Counted from the first letter of the stretch, positions 7,372 to 18,035 are shown. The stretch is DNA of 64,000 nucleotides from Dysgonomonas sp. ZJ279 (GCF_011039205.1 NZ_JAAKEL010000007.1:57102-121101); one strand, 5' to 3'. Notes: generated by a model from the letters alone, not told the origin. Numbers and translations: made by a program.

Positions 7372-8862
7372 ATGGACAAGTTATTTATTTTTGACACCAC
7401 ATTGAGAGATGGAGAGCAGGTTCCGGGTTGCCAGTTGAACACAATTGAAAAAATTGAAGTAGCTAAAGCCCTCGAAACTCTCGGTGTTGATGTTATCGAA
7501 GCCGGTTTTCCGGTATCCAGTCCAGGCGACTTCAACTCTGTAGTTGAAATATCTAAAGCTGTTACTTGGCCTACTATATGTGCTTTGACACGAGCTGTAG
7601 AAAAAGATATAGATGTGGCTGCCGAAGCCCTTAAGTATGCTAAAAAGAAACGTATACATACAGGTATAGGAACATCTGACTATCATATCAAGTACAAATT
7701 CAATTCTACACAAGACGAAATCGTAGAACGGGCAATTGCTGCCGTTAAGTATGCTAAAAGATATGTAGAGGATGTAGAGTTTTATGCCGAAGATGCAGGA
7801 CGTACCGATAATGTTTATTTGGCGCGTGTAGTACAAGCTGTTATCAATGCAGGAGCTACAGTGGTAAATATTCCCGACACTACGGGATATTGCTTCCCTC
7901 ACGAGTATGGAGCTAAGATAAAATACCTTATAGATAATGTGGATATGAAAAACGCTATTCTATCTACACATTGCCATCAGGATTTAGGTATGGCTACTGC
8001 CAATTCTATTTCGGGAGTTATCAATGGAGCCCGTCAGGTAGAAGTCACCATCAATGGTATTGGCGAACGTGCCGGAAATACTTCATTAGAAGAAGTGGTT
8101 ATGGCAATAAAGAGTCATAAAGAACTGGGCATAGATACCAATATAAATACACAACGCATCTATCCGATGAGCCGCATGATATCGAGTTTGATGAACATGC
8201 CGATACAACCAAATAAAGCTATTGTAGGACGTAATGCTTTTGCTCACTCATCAGGAATTCATCAGGACGGTGTACTGAAAAACCTTTCGACTTACGAAAT
8301 CATCGACCCTAAAGATGTAGGTATAGACGACAATGCAATTGTACTTACTGCACGCAGCGGGCGTGCCGCATTGAACAACAGATTGAATATACTAGGCATC
8401 GAAGTTAACGACGACGAATTAGCCGAAATATATGACCGATTCCTAGAATTGGCTGATAAGAAAAAAGATATCAACGACGAAGATATCTTCATCCTTGCCG
8501 GTAAAGAAACCGATAAAATGCACCGTATCAAACTTGACTACTTACAAGTAACATCAGGTATCGGCATCCGCAATATTGCCAATGTAGGTTTAGATATTGC
8601 AGGCGAAAAGTTCGAGGCATCAGCATCGGGCAATGGCCCTGTAGATGCAGCAATCGGTGCAATTAAACAGATCATAAAACGTCAGACAGTAATACAGGAA
8701 TTTCTTATACAAGCCATCAATAAAGGTAGCGATGATATAGGAAAAGTACATATGCAAGTAGAATACGATGGTGTAAACTACTATGGATTCTCGGCCAATA
8801 CAGATATCGTGGCAGCCTCGGCCGAAGCATTTATCAATGCTATAAATAAGTTTGTAAAGTAA
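7372..8862 (+). CDS. leuA: 2-isopropylmalate synthase
   Basis: The 496-residue enzyme condenses acetyl-CoA with 2-oxoisovalerate, the first committed step of leucine synthesis, in the cytoplasm. The HMGL-like TIM barrel starts with [10 protein letters not shown] (residues 7-16). The metal-binding HxH lies at H200/H202 in [11 protein letters not shown], and NGIGERAGN follows at about residue 228. The C-terminal LeuA allosteric dimer domain (about 385-496), with the GNGPVDAA block, is present, so leucine feedback inhibition is expected. First gene of leuA-leuC-leuD-cimA-leuB, 38 bp after the attenuator T-run. Confidence 0.96.
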   Translation: MDKLFIFDTTLRDGEQVPGCQLNTIEKIEVAKALETLGVDVIEAGFPVSSPGDFNSVVEISKAVTWPTICALTRAVEKDIDVAAEALKYAKKKRIHTGIGTSDYHIKYKFNSTQDEIVERAIAAVKYAKRYVEDVEFYAEDAGRTDNVYLARVVQAVINAGATVVNIPDTTGYCFPHEYGAKIKYLIDNVDMKNAILSTHCHQDLGMATANSISGVINGARQVEVTINGIGERAGNTSLEEVVMAIKSHKELGIDTNINTQRIYPMSRMISSLMNMPIQPNKAIVGRNAFAHSSGIHQDGVLKNLSTYEIIDPKDVGIDDNAIVLTARSGRAALNNRLNILGIEVNDDELAEIYDRFLELADKKKDINDEDIFILAGKETDKMHRIKLDYLQVTSGIGIRNIANVGLDIAGEKFEASASGNGPVDAAIGAIKQIIKRQTVIQEFLIQAINKGSDDIGKVHMQVEYDGVNYYGFSANTDIVAASAEAFINAINKFVK

Positions 8863-8893
8863 TCAAAATAAAAAGACTCAATAGAAAGAACGT

Positions 8894-10288
8894 ATGAAAA
8901 CTTTATTCGACAAAATTTGGGATGCACATGTTGTATCATCAGTAGAAAACGGTCCTACTCAATTATATATAGACCGACATTTCTGTCATGAGGTAACCAG
9001 TCCGCAAGCATTCAATGGACTTCGTGCCAGAGGGTTGACTGTGTTTCGCCCTGATAAAACAACCATTACAGCCGATCATAATACACCGACTATCCATCAA
9101 GATCAACCGGTAAAAGATGCTATATCTAAAAACCAATTGGATACACTATCTAAAAATGCCGTTGATTTCGGTATACAACAATTTTATCCGTTAGGTCATC
9201 AAAAGAATGGTGTAGTACATATCATAGGACCTGAAAACGGTTTTACTCACCCCGGAATGACTATCGTTTGTGGAGACAGCCACACATCTACTCACGGAGC
9301 ATTCGGCTCTATTGCTTTCGGTATCGGAACCAGCGAAGTAGAAATGGTTCTCGCTACACAATGTGTACTGCAAAGTCGTCCTAAAACGATGCGCATTACT
9401 TTCAACGGAAAACTTGGAAAAGGTGTGCTTGCTAAAGATTTAGCATTGTACATGATCTCTAAACTGACAACAGGTGGTGCTACCGGTTATTTTGTAGAAT
9501 ATGCAGGTGAAGCCATCCGCAGCATGTCGATGGAAGAACGTATGACATTGTGTAACTTAAGTATCGAAATGGGCGCACGTGGTGGCTTGATAGCTCCCGA
9601 CGAAATAACCTTCAATTATGTGAAAGGCCGTGAGTTTGCACCGAAAGGCGAAGCTTGGGATAAATCTCTCGCATATTGGAAAACATTGAAAACAGACGAA
9701 GGAGCTAAATTCGATAAAGAACTGACATTCGATGCTGCCGACATACAACCGATGATTACTTACGGAACAAATCCGGGTATGGGAATGGGTATCAACGAAA
9801 GCATACCGACTCTTGATCAGATAGATGAAGCAGGTCGTATCTCGTTCCAAAAATCGATGGACTATATGGGATTCAAACCGGGAGAGAAAGTAGAAGGCAA
9901 ACAAATCGACTATGTATTCCTTGGTAGCTGTACTAACGGACGTATTGAAGACTTCCGTATATTTGCAAACTTTGTAAAAGGAAAGAAAAAAGCCGACAAT
10001 GTAGTTGCTTGGCTCGTACCGGGTAGCTGGATGGTTGAGAAACAAATCAAAGACGAAGGTCTGTACGAAATTCTTACCGAAGCAGGTTTTGCTCTTCGTC
10101 AACCGGGATGTTCTGCATGTCTGGCGATGAACGATGATAAAGTTCCTGCCGGAAAATATGCTGTATCGACTTCTAATCGTAACTTCGAAGGACGTCAGGG
10201 ACCGGGTGCCCGCACAATCCTTGCCGGACCATTAGTTGCAGCTGCTGCTGCTGTTACAGGTAAAATTACAGACCCAAGAAGTTTTTAA
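8894..10288 (+). CDS. leuC: 3-isopropylmalate dehydratase large subunit
   Basis: A 464-residue aconitase-family large subunit that carries the 4Fe-4S cluster. Visible cluster cysteines are in [12 protein letters not shown] and in [12 protein letters not shown], and HTSTHGAFG and [14 protein letters not shown] are conserved active-site blocks. With LeuD it isomerises 2-isopropylmalate to 3-isopropylmalate. The same enzyme can convert citramalate to 3-methylmalate for the cimA-dependent isoleucine route. It lies 31 bp after leuA and 20 bp before leuD. Confidence 0.96.
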   Translation: MKTLFDKIWDAHVVSSVENGPTQLYIDRHFCHEVTSPQAFNGLRARGLTVFRPDKTTITADHNTPTIHQDQPVKDAISKNQLDTLSKNAVDFGIQQFYPLGHQKNGVVHIIGPENGFTHPGMTIVCGDSHTSTHGAFGSIAFGIGTSEVEMVLATQCVLQSRPKTMRITFNGKLGKGVLAKDLALYMISKLTTGGATGYFVEYAGEAIRSMSMEERMTLCNLSIEMGARGGLIAPDEITFNYVKGREFAPKGEAWDKSLAYWKTLKTDEGAKFDKELTFDAADIQPMITYGTNPGMGMGINESIPTLDQIDEAGRISFQKSMDYMGFKPGEKVEGKQIDYVFLGSCTNGRIEDFRIFANFVKGKKKADNVVAWLVPGSWMVEKQIKDEGLYEILTEAGFALRQPGCSACLAMNDDKVPAGKYAVSTSNRNFEGRQGPGARTILAGPLVAAAAAVTGKITDPRSF

Positions 10289-10308
10289 TCTTTTAATCAT
10301 CGAAAATA

Positions 10309-10899
10309 ATGGAAAAATTTAAAACATTAATATCAACATACGTTCCACTACCTATCGAGAATGTGGATACAGACCAAATTATCCCTGCACGTTTCTTAAA
10401 AGCAACAACTCGCGAAGGATTCGGAGACAACCTTTTTGCCGATTGGCGCTACGACAAAGACGGCACTCCGAAAGCCGACTTTGTACTGAATAACCCAACT
10501 TACAGTGGTGAAATACTTGTTGCTGGAAAAAACTTCGGTAGCGGATCGAGCCGTGAGCATGCAGCTTGGGCAATCGGTGGATACGGATTCAAAGCAGTAG
10601 TATCTAGCTTTTTTGCAGATATCTTCAAAAACAATGCATTGAACAATGGTGTTCTACCCGTAGTAGTTACAACAGAATTCCTAGCCGAGATATTTGCTAG
10701 TGTGAATAAAGACCCGAAAGCAACATTGACTATCGATCTTGAAAAGCAAACAATAACAAATAATGCGACAGGAAAATCGGAAAGTTTTGAGATCAATCCT
10801 TACAAAAAGGAATGCCTTGTAAATGGACTGGATGATATAGACTATCTGCTATCGAAAAGAGAGCAAATAGAACAATACGAGAAGAAACATACGTTTTAA
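10309..10899 (+). CDS. leuD: 3-isopropylmalate dehydratase small subunit
   Basis: The 196-residue swivel-domain subunit shows the conserved [15 protein letters not shown] block at residues 18-32, then [17 protein letters not shown] at about 72-88 and the [11 protein letters not shown] loop. It pairs with LeuC as a heterodimer. Length is normal. After the stop come about 60 bp of hairpin repeat sequence before cimA, so the operon may be punctuated here, although no T-run terminator is visible. Confidence 0.95.
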   Translation: MEKFKTLISTYVPLPIENVDTDQIIPARFLKATTREGFGDNLFADWRYDKDGTPKADFVLNNPTYSGEILVAGKNFGSGSSREHAAWAIGGYGFKAVVSSFFADIFKNNALNNGVLPVVVTTEFLAEIFASVNKDPKATLTIDLEKQTITNNATGKSESFEINPYKKECLVNGLDDIDYLLSKREQIEQYEKKHTF

Positions 10900-10922
10900 C
10901 AATCGAATGAACTAATATACCT

Positions 10923-10966
10923 ATATGCCAATATTTGAAATCAAATAATTGGCATATTGGCATATC
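10923..10966. repeat. Hairpin repeat, family 2 (TGCCAAT type), between leuD and cimA
   Basis: ATATGCCAATATTTGA (10923-10938) and TCAAATAATTGGCATAT (10941-10957) form an almost perfect 16-bp hairpin with an AA loop and one bulged base. Another ATTGGCATAT copy follows (10957-10966). The same core makes the perfect inverted repeat at 22790-22868, with single copies near 3832 and 37886. As RNA it would be a strong hairpin inside the leu message, which could shift expression between leuD and cimA. Confidence 0.65.
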
Positions 10967-10992
10967 AGCATACGGGCACATCAATATTGGCT

Positions 10993-12507
10993 ATGATAGA
11001 AATAATGGACACAACTCTCAGAGATGGAGAACAGACCTCTGGGGTTTCGTTTTCATCTCAGGAGAAAATGAGTTTAGCTCATCTACTATTGGTAGATCTT
11101 GGTGTTAACCGCATTGAGGTTGCATCGGCACGCGTTTCGAGCGGAGAGTTCGAAACTGTTAAGAAGATAGCTGCCTGGGCTTCGGCTGCAGGTCATATAG
11201 ACAAGGTAGAAATACTTGGATTTATAGACAATGGTGCATCTATCAACTGGATAAAAGATGCAGGCTGTAAGGTAATAAATCTGCTAACCAAAGGTTCGTA
11301 CAAGCATGTAACCGAACAACTTCGGAAAACGCCCGAGCAACATCTCGGAGATATAAAAAGGGAAATCGAAATTGCAAATAAAGCAGGTATATCCGTCAAT
11401 CTCTATCTCGAAGACTGGTCGAACGGAATAATAAATTCTCAGGATTATGTGTACTTTATGATGGACGGACTAAAGGATATGCCTATCAGACGGTTTATGC
11501 TACCTGATACACTGGGGATACTTAACCCCCACTCTACATGGAGATGCTGCCGAAGAATGATAAGCCGTTATCCTAATCTTCATTTCGATTTTCATGCGCA
11601 TAACGATTACGATCTGGGGGTTGCCAATACAATGGTAGCTGCCGAAGTAGGCGTAAAAGGTGTACATGTTACTATGAATGGATTAGGCGAACGCGCAGGA
11701 AACGCTTCATTATCAAGTGTGATAGCAGTATTTCACGATCAATTGAAGATAGAGACATCTATAAAAGAAAATAATATCAATAGGGTTAGCCGTGTAGTAG
11801 AAACCTATTCAGGACTAACGATCTCTGCCAATCAGCCTATTATCGGCGACAATGTATTTACACAATGTGCAGGCATTCATGCCGATGGCGATAATAAAAA
11901 TAATTTGTATTATAATGAATTGTTCCCCGAACGGTTTGGTCGTGTAAGAGAATATGCATTAGGTAAATTATCGGGCAAATCTAACATTCGTAAAAATATC
12001 GAGGCTCTTGGTATAGAACTCGACGAAAATGAAATGACAATAGTTACCAACAGGGTAACGGAGTTAGGCGACAAAAAAGAAATCATTACACAAGACGATC
12101 TTCCTTATATCATCTCGGATGTATTGAAACACAACGAAAAAAACAAGCGAATAAAGATCATTTCTTTTGCTTTTGTCTTGACCAAAGGTTTACGACCAAC
12201 CGCTACCGTGCGTATCGAAATAGATGGTGAAGAATATGAGCAAACAGCTCCCGGAGACGGACAATATCATGCTTTCTCGAAAGCTTTATGGAAAATATAC
12301 AACAATCTGGGCAAGCCAAAACCGGCATTAACCAACTATACGGTATATATTCCACCGGGCGGACGAACAGATGCTTTGGTACAAACTGTCATTGCATGGA
12401 ATTTTAACGGGAAAGATTTCAAAACCAGAGGGCTGGATGCCGACCAGACAGAAGCCGCTGTAAAGGCTACAGAAAAGATGTTGAACCTCATAGAGGGAAT
12501 GCAGTAA
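10993..12507 (+). CDS. cimA: (R)-citramalate synthase
   Basis: A 504-residue LeuA-superfamily enzyme. [20 protein letters not shown] at the start, EILGFIDNGASINWIKDAGC, NLLTKGSYKHV and NLYLEDWSNGI closely match the Leptospira-type citramalate synthase as I remember it. It would condense pyruvate and acetyl-CoA to citramalate, giving 2-oxobutyrate for isoleucine after LeuCD and LeuB. The metal HxH is in FDFHAHNDYD, and a C-terminal LeuA-type regulatory domain is present. I chose ATG at 10993; the upstream ATG at 10957 lies in repeat DNA. Homocitrate synthase activity is less likely. Confidence 0.85.
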   Translation: MIEIMDTTLRDGEQTSGVSFSSQEKMSLAHLLLVDLGVNRIEVASARVSSGEFETVKKIAAWASAAGHIDKVEILGFIDNGASINWIKDAGCKVINLLTKGSYKHVTEQLRKTPEQHLGDIKREIEIANKAGISVNLYLEDWSNGIINSQDYVYFMMDGLKDMPIRRFMLPDTLGILNPHSTWRCCRRMISRYPNLHFDFHAHNDYDLGVANTMVAAEVGVKGVHVTMNGLGERAGNASLSSVIAVFHDQLKIETSIKENNINRVSRVVETYSGLTISANQPIIGDNVFTQCAGIHADGDNKNNLYYNELFPERFGRVREYALGKLSGKSNIRKNIEALGIELDENEMTIVTNRVTELGDKKEIITQDDLPYIISDVLKHNEKNKRIKIISFAFVLTKGLRPTATVRIEIDGEEYEQTAPGDGQYHAFSKALWKIYNNLGKPKPALTNYTVYIPPGGRTDALVQTVIAWNFNGKDFKTRGLDADQTEAAVKATEKMLNLIEGMQ

Positions 12508-12572
12508 TAAGTAGCGCTTTATTAATATTATTCTATGACAGAAATAAGCTAAAACAAAATATATAAATTGAT

Positions 12573-13640
12573 ATGAAATTAAACATTGCAGTACTTCCCG
12601 GAGACGGTATAGGTCCTGAAATAATCGGACAAGCATTAAGAGTTACAGAAGCCGTATGTGAAAAATTCGGGCATGAACTATCGTATGAATATGCTATCGT
12701 AGGAGCTTCGGCTATCGATGAGGTAGGTAATCCTTATCCCGATAGCACGCACGAATTGTGTATGTCGGCTGATGCTGTTTTATTTGGAGCTATAGGCGAT
12801 CCTAAGTATGATAATGATCCCTCGGCAAAAGTACGTCCCGAGCAAGGACTATTGGCTATGCGTAAAAAATTGGGATTATTTGCTAATATTCGTCCTGTTA
12901 CAACTTTTCCTTCATTAATCCACAAATCGCCATTACGTGCCGAATTAATAGAAGGCGCTGACTTTATGTGTATACGTGAATTGACAGGAGGAATGTACTT
13001 CGGACGCCCACAAGGACGTAGCGAAGACGGGAATACAGCGTACGACACATGTGTATATACACGCGAAGAAGTAGAAAGAATTTTACATCTTTCGTACAAA
13101 TATGCACAGCTACGCCGCAAAAAAGTGACGGTAGTAGATAAAGCGAATGTATTAGCAACATCACGCCTTTGGAGGCAAGTCGCACAAGAAATTGAAAAAC
13201 AATATCCTGATGTAGAAACAGAATATATGTTTGTAGACAATGCTGCTATGCAAATAATACAATGGCCTAAACGATTCGATGTACTTGTTACCGAAAACTT
13301 GTTTGGTGACATCCTTACCGACGAGGCTTCTGTCATTACAGGATCGCTGGGCATGCTGCCATCAGCATCTATCGGAATAGAAACATCTGTATTCGAACCT
13401 ATCCACGGATCGTACCCGCAAGCGGCAGGAAAGAATATAGCTAATCCGTTGGCTACAATCTTATCGGCAGCTCTTATGTTCGAGTACGCTTTCGAATTGA
13501 AAGAAGAAGGTGCGCTTATCCGCAAAGCTGTAGATGCTTCTATGGATGCAGGAGTAGTGACCGAAGATATTTCATCTGCCGGAAAAGCTTATTCGACATC
13601 GGATGTTGGCGACTGGATCGTTAATTTTGTGAAGAAATAA
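12573..13640 (+). CDS. leuB: 3-isopropylmalate dehydrogenase
   Basis: A 355-residue NAD-dependent beta-decarboxylating dehydrogenase. It has the [11 protein letters not shown]-terminus, the [21 protein letters not shown] substrate loop region (about residues 89-109), [12 protein letters not shown], and the metal-binding [11 protein letters not shown] block, followed by [18 protein letters not shown]. It oxidises 3-isopropylmalate to 2-oxoisocaproate and probably also 3-methylmalate. It is the last gene of the operon, followed by a strong terminator at 13661. Confidence 0.96.
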   Translation: MKLNIAVLPGDGIGPEIIGQALRVTEAVCEKFGHELSYEYAIVGASAIDEVGNPYPDSTHELCMSADAVLFGAIGDPKYDNDPSAKVRPEQGLLAMRKKLGLFANIRPVTTFPSLIHKSPLRAELIEGADFMCIRELTGGMYFGRPQGRSEDGNTAYDTCVYTREEVERILHLSYKYAQLRRKKVTVVDKANVLATSRLWRQVAQEIEKQYPDVETEYMFVDNAAMQIIQWPKRFDVLVTENLFGDILTDEASVITGSLGMLPSASIGIETSVFEPIHGSYPQAAGKNIANPLATILSAALMFEYAFELKEEGALIRKAVDASMDAGVVTEDISSAGKAYSTSDVGDWIVNFVKK

Positions 13641-13660
13641 ATAGAGAAAATAGAATATGT

Positions 13661-13693
13661 AAGAGGTTGTGTAATGTTACACAGCCTCTTTTT
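13661..13693 (+). terminator. Rho-independent terminator of the leu operon
   Basis: AAGAGGTTGTG and CACAGCCTCTT form an 11-bp stem (one G-U pair), extendable through TAA/TTA, followed by TTTTT. It lies 20 bp after the leuB stop. Confidence 0.85.
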
Positions 13694-13858
13694 GTATATA
13701 AAAAACTAATTACAAACATAACGACACCACTCTTATCATAAAATAAGTTATAAAAAAAAGAAATCCGACCCCTTACAGATTACCATTCATTTATAATCCT
13801 ACCTTTACAAACACGAGCCCTTTACTATAAAGGCCTAACATACATAATACACAATAGA

Positions 13859-14845
13859 ATGTCCACAAAAAATATCCGCTTAGAAGTCATGCGCTTCTTA
13901 GAGAAAAATGTCGATACCTTTATCGATCAATATTTAATACCTGTCGAAAAAATATGGCAGCCAACCGACTATTTACCCAATTCGGAAAAAGAAACGTTTT
14001 TCGATGATGTAAAAGAATTACGCGAACTGGCCAAAGATTTACCCTACGACTTTTGGGTGGTGCTGGTAGGCGACACCATTACCGAGGAAGCCCTACCCAC
14101 ATACGAATCGTGGCTGATGCAGGTAGAAGGCATAGACAATGTGGAACGTAACGGCTGGTCGAGATGGATCAGACAATGGACGAGTGAGGAAAATCGCCAT
14201 GGCGACCTGCTAAATAAGTATCTTTACCTTTCTGGCAGAGTGAATATGAGAGAAATCGAGCAAACCACTCAACATCTTATTAGTGACGGATTCGATATTG
14301 GTACAGGGCGCGATCCCTACAAAAATTTTGTTTATACCAGTTTTCAAGAACTCGCTACATTTGTGTCGCACAATCGCGTCGCAGAACTGGCTAAAAAAGC
14401 CGGAGATGATAAGTTGTCGAGAATGTGTAAACGCATTGCGAGCGACGAGATGAGACACCACCATGCATACAGTGAATTTGTCAATTCTATATTCGAGGTA
14501 GATGCGAGCGAAATGATGCTTGCTTTTCAATATATGATGAAGCAAAAGATTGTTATGCCTGCCCATTTTTTAAGAGAATCGGGACAAAAGATAAGCACGG
14601 CCTTCGAACAATTCTCGAATGCAGCACAACGTATCGGAGTATATACTGCCACCGATTATGTAGACATCATGCAAAAACTGATAAGTAAATGGAATATAGA
14701 TAAAATTACAGGATTGACGGACGAAGCCGAACGTGCCCGCGATTTTCTAATGAAGCTACCTGCACGTATGACTAAAATTTCGGAACGATTGGTTGTACCA
14801 CCTGACTCTTATATATTCAAATGGGTACAGCCTGCTGTAAAATAA
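13859..14845 (+). CDS. Acyl-[acyl-carrier-protein] desaturase, ferritin-like di-iron type
   Basis: The 328-residue protein belongs to the soluble stearoyl-ACP desaturase family. It carries both di-iron signature motifs, EENRHGDLLNKYL (about residues 105-117) and DEMRHHHAYSEF (about 200-211), plus an upstream EALPTYESW glutamate segment. The plant and actinobacterial homologues introduce a double bond into acyl-ACP using O2 and ferredoxin; an O2-dependent enzyme in a Bacteroidales cell suggests oxygen tolerance (inference). It is flanked by terminators, so it is a single-gene unit. Confidence 0.9.
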   Translation: MSTKNIRLEVMRFLEKNVDTFIDQYLIPVEKIWQPTDYLPNSEKETFFDDVKELRELAKDLPYDFWVVLVGDTITEEALPTYESWLMQVEGIDNVERNGWSRWIRQWTSEENRHGDLLNKYLYLSGRVNMREIEQTTQHLISDGFDIGTGRDPYKNFVYTSFQELATFVSHNRVAELAKKAGDDKLSRMCKRIASDEMRHHHAYSEFVNSIFEVDASEMMLAFQYMMKQKIVMPAHFLRESGQKISTAFEQFSNAAQRIGVYTATDYVDIMQKLISKWNIDKITGLTDEAERARDFLMKLPARMTKISERLVVPPDSYIFKWVQPAVK

Positions 14846-14880
14846 TAACAGGAGAACCCACAATATTCGTCTCTGCTATC

Positions 14881-14925
14881 GTCCAGTATCCTCCATTTCG
14901 TCACTACATTTCGGGATGACAGAGT
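14881..14925. repeat. Degenerate family 1 repeat
   Basis: TCACTACATTTCGGGATGAC (14901-14920) followed by AGAG matches the right end of the element family also present at 5972, 25810 and 56955. The left arm is eroded (CGTCCAGTATCC), so only half of the palindrome is recognisable. Confidence 0.45.
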
Positions 14926-14972
14926 CGTGTATTCGTTTAATTAAATTGGTCATTAAGAGATAAGGTAAGAAC

Positions 14973-15006
14973 AAAAAGGGTGCGAAGTATACTTCGCACC
15001 CTTTTT
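14973..15006. terminator. Perfectly palindromic rho-independent terminator
   Basis: AAAAAGGGTGCGAAGTA and its exact complement TACTTCGCACCCTTTTT make a 17-bp perfect palindrome with A and T runs on the two sides, so it can act on both strands. It ends the desaturase transcript. Confidence 0.85.
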
Positions 15007-15231
15007 GTTTGGCATACACCATTGCAACTTATCCCCAATGAATCGACTCGCCATATAATTAAGTGTAATAGTCTGTAAATGGATAAGATGCATAGGTATC
15101 GTTTTTCTCATAACACGCTTAGATTTTTTCTATCAAAAAATAAGTCTATACTGAAAACTCTTAAAATAATCTTTTGTTATATTAATATATGCTAGTTTTT
15201 AAAAATTATTTAACACTAAACAAAAAAATAT

Positions 15232-15810
15232 ATGAAAAAGATTATATTGGGACTATTTTTAGTATGCTTGGCTTTTAACCTATCAGCACAAAATAGGAGA
15301 CACGAATTAAGAGGCGGATACGGTGTGGGTACATCAAATGAGGCTATAAACAGTTTATCAGACATTCTGATTACAGATGCAACAAAGAATGTAGTCGGAG
15401 GCGATAAAACTTTTAACGGCGCATTTAATTTGGGATACAAATATAGTTTAAACGAAAAAATTAATGTGGGTGCCAATTTTTCGTATGAGAGAGCCGGAGC
15501 CACAGCTTTTGTTGATGTTATGAAAAGTGGTGAACTTAAGAGCCACTATTATACAATTGCAGCTGAAGCTGATTATATTTATTTCCGAAGAGAGAATTTC
15601 ACATTTTATAGTACCGTTGGTCTGGGAGGTACAATATACGATCAGAAGTATAAAATGAACGACGGAGGCGAAGACACCAAAAGTCATACAAATCTAAATT
15701 TCCAAATAAGCCCTATAGGCGTGAAATATGGCGACAGATTGGGTTTCTTCGGTGAAATGGGATTCGGGTATAAAGGACTATTTAATTTTGGATTGTTTAC
15801 GAGATTCTAA
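15232..15810 (+). CDS. Secreted outer-membrane beta-barrel-like protein
   Basis: The 192-residue protein has a clear signal peptide (KKIILGLFLVCLAFNLSA, cleavage before QNRR). Alternating polar/hydrophobic strands follow: GYKYSLNEKINVGANFSYE, YYTIAAEADYIYFRRENF and FYSTVGLGGTIYDQ. The terminal strand LFNFGLFTRF ends in phenylalanine, as outer-membrane barrels usually do. It resembles the small porin-like barrels of Bacteroidetes, but I recognise no specific family. Single gene followed by a terminator. Confidence 0.72.
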   Translation: MKKIILGLFLVCLAFNLSAQNRRHELRGGYGVGTSNEAINSLSDILITDATKNVVGGDKTFNGAFNLGYKYSLNEKINVGANFSYERAGATAFVDVMKSGELKSHYYTIAAEADYIYFRRENFTFYSTVGLGGTIYDQKYKMNDGGEDTKSHTNLNFQISPIGVKYGDRLGFFGEMGFGYKGLFNFGLFTRF

Positions 15811-15850
15811 AATTGGCAAATAATAGAGAACATATTTAGCTGAATTAGCA

Positions 15851-15886
15851 AAGGATGTCGCCTGTAAGCGACATCCTTTTTTTTGT
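15851..15886 (+). terminator. Rho-independent terminator after the barrel-like protein
   Basis: AAAGGATGTCGC and GCGACATCCTTT form a perfect 12-bp stem with a six-base loop (CTGTAA), followed by a run of T. Confidence 0.85.
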
Positions 15887-16041
15887 ATGAACCGAATCTT
15901 ACTCCATTTCGTTATTCTTAGCAACACATATATCTTAAATCTAAATAGCTGGTATAGCAGGTTAAATTTCCTATATTATCCGCTCCCTTCTTTTAACACT
16001 CACTTATCCTTGAAATATTATTGAATATGCTCATTTTTTTC

Positions 16042-16049
16042 TACTTTTG
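16042..16049 (+). promoter_or_regulatory. -7 promoter element (TACTTTTG) upstream of the ClC gene
   Basis: Exact TAnnTTTG match with ATTG at 16020-16023 as an imperfect -33 element, 18 nt apart. Confidence 0.5.
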
Positions 16050-16161
16050 ATACGCGATTATATAATGTGAAAAATATTTACTATATTGCCTAGTTATAAT
16101 TAACAACAAGCTTTGATTATTACACTCTTCAAAGCGAAAAATAGGTCTCTGACCTTTAACA

Positions 16162-17961
16162 ATGATGCTTCTCAAAAATATCTACAGTAGTTTTATTATT
16201 TGGAAAACGAAGAATGTAAAAGAAAAACAGCTCGTTTTATTCGTTAGTTTTCTAATCGGAATCTTCACCGCTTTAGCTGCGTTTGTTCTTAAAACGATGA
16301 TCCACTTTATACAACATCTGCTTACTTCTAATCTGATAGAAGATAAAGCGAATTATTTGTATCTGATATATCCGGTTGTAGGTATCCTTATTGCAGGGCT
16401 GTATGTAAAATATATAGTAAAAGACGATATCAGCCATGGGGTTACCAAAATCTTATATGCGATATCGCAAAGCAGAAGTTTTATCAAGCTGCATAATACA
16501 TATACATCGATAATAGCGAGTTCGATCACGATCGGATTCGGGGGATCGGTCGGAGCTGAGGCTCCTATCGTGTTGACCGGTTCGGCAATCGGCTCTAACC
16601 TTGGTCGTTTATTCAAGCTCGAGCAACGCTACCTGATGCTGCTCATCGGTTGTGGTGCAGCTGGTGCCATTGCAGGTATTTTTAAAGCACCTATTGCAGG
16701 ATTGGTATTTGTGGTAGAAGTTCTCTTACTCGATCTGACAACCTTTACCGTATTACCCTTACTTGTAACTTCAGTAACAGCTGCTACCGTTTCTTACCTG
16801 ACTATGGGAACTAAAGCACTCTTTACATATTCTCATGCGGATCAATTCGAGATGGAGCGTATCCCTTATGTAATTCTGCTCGGTGCTTTCTGTGGAATTG
16901 TATCCTTATATTTTACGCGGGCAATGAACTGGATAGAGGGTAAATTCAAAAAATTATCTTACTGGAGAAAATTCATCCTCGGAGCCAGCATACTTAGTGT
17001 ACTTATATTTTTATTACCACCATTATATGGGGAAGGTTATGATACAATAAACGCTCTGATAGATGGTTCGGGAGATTATAGTCATTTGCTCGATAATAGC
17101 TTGTTTTTCCAATTTCAAGATACCCGTTGGACAATCGTTATATTCCTTAGTGCAGTCCTTTTGTTGAAAGTATTTGCTTCGAGCGCAACGAATGGTGGTG
17201 GTGGTACGGGTGGTATATTTGCACCTTCGCTATTCTTGGGAGCTATTGCAGGATTTATATTTGCATTTATTCTCAACAACTCGTCATTAGGGCAATACAT
17301 CCCTCTTTTGCCCGAAGAAAACTTTGCTCTGATGGGTATGGCCGGAGTTATGGCCGGAGTAATGCATGCACCTTTGACAGGAACGTTCCTTATTGCAGAA
17401 TTAACAGGAGGGTACGAATTGTTATTACCACTACTTATTGTTTCGGCGTGCTCATTTGCTACAATCAAAATGTTCGAACCACATAGTATCTACTCGATGC
17501 GTCTGGCTCAGAAAGGAGAATTGATTACCCATCAAAAAGATAAAGCGGTACTAACTCTGATGAAAATAAAATCGCTGATAGAAACAGAATTCCAAACGAT
17601 AAACCCCGAAATGACATTGGGAGATCTTGTAAAAGTAATATCTCGTTCGCCGCGAAATGTGTTTCCGGTAGTAGACGAAGAGAATCATTTCCTTGGAATT
17701 GTTATGATCGATAATATACGGAATATAATGTTTCGTCCCGAACTATACAACCGCTTCAAAGTAAAACGTTTCATGACTTCACCACCGGCAACTGTTGTCA
17801 TAACAATGGCGACAGATAAGATAATGAACCTCTTTGACGAAACTAAAGCCTGGAATCTACCCGTTATAGATGAGAATGGAATATATCTCGGTTTTGTATC
17901 CAAATCAAGTATACTAAATGGATATAGGGAGATATTGGTGGAAAATTTTACCGAAGAATAA
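16162..17961 (+). CDS. ClC-family chloride channel/antiporter with C-terminal CBS domains
   Basis: A 599-residue inner-membrane protein. The ClC core (residues 20-430) has many membrane helices and the signature loops GGSVGAEAPIVLTGSAIG, GGGTGGIFAPSLFLGA (GxFxP) and GVMAGVMHAPLTGTFLIAEL. A pair of CBS domains (about 470-599) forms a cytoplasmic regulatory module that may bind adenine nucleotides. The first signature reads GAEAP where the prototype has GREGP; alanine in the second position is common in CBS-bearing bacterial ClCs (from memory). Such proteins move chloride or fluoride; the ion is not determined here. Confidence 0.92.
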   Translation: MMLLKNIYSSFIIWKTKNVKEKQLVLFVSFLIGIFTALAAFVLKTMIHFIQHLLTSNLIEDKANYLYLIYPVVGILIAGLYVKYIVKDDISHGVTKILYAISQSRSFIKLHNTYTSIIASSITIGFGGSVGAEAPIVLTGSAIGSNLGRLFKLEQRYLMLLIGCGAAGAIAGIFKAPIAGLVFVVEVLLLDLTTFTVLPLLVTSVTAATVSYLTMGTKALFTYSHADQFEMERIPYVILLGAFCGIVSLYFTRAMNWIEGKFKKLSYWRKFILGASILSVLIFLLPPLYGEGYDTINALIDGSGDYSHLLDNSLFFQFQDTRWTIVIFLSAVLLLKVFASSATNGGGGTGGIFAPSLFLGAIAGFIFAFILNNSSLGQYIPLLPEENFALMGMAGVMAGVMHAPLTGTFLIAELTGGYELLLPLLIVSACSFATIKMFEPHSIYSMRLAQKGELITHQKDKAVLTLMKIKSLIETEFQTINPEMTLGDLVKVISRSPRNVFPVVDEENHFLGIVMIDNIRNIMFRPELYNRFKVKRFMTSPPATVVITMATDKIMNLFDETKAWNLPVIDENGIYLGFVSKSSILNGYREILVENFTEE

Positions 17962-18035
17962 ATTCAGTAGAGCTAATAGGCAAAATTTTAAGAATTAAAA
18001 ATGATTCTTTCAAATTGAGTTCAATTGATTGTTCC

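Larger units (their letters stand above)
14846..15231. other. Intergenic region with a decayed family 1 repeat and a strong terminator
   Basis: About 385 bp. A degenerate family 1 element (14881-14925) is followed by the terminator 14973-15006. The rest is AT-rich with no ORF I would support. TCTTTTG near 15169 may belong to the promoter of the next gene. Confidence 0.5.
15811..16161. other. Intergenic region with terminator and clc promoter
   Basis: About 350 bp. It holds the terminator at 15851-15886 and a TACTTTTG -7 element at 16042-16049 before the ClC gene, leaving a 5' UTR of roughly 105 nt in which I see no strong stem. No ORF is supported. Confidence 0.5.

Noticed and set aside
7381..7902. 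173-codon minus-strand ORF opposite leuA
   Set aside because: Shadow of leuA; Cys/Tyr/Ser-rich translation without motifs.
10957..10992. Longer N-terminus for cimA (ATG 10957)
   Set aside because: The extra 12 codons are made of the TTGGCAT repeat; conserved sequence begins at ATG 10993.
12734..13525. 263-codon minus-strand ORF opposite leuB
   Set aside because: Lies wholly inside leuB on the other strand, has no family features, and arises from codon bias of the real gene.
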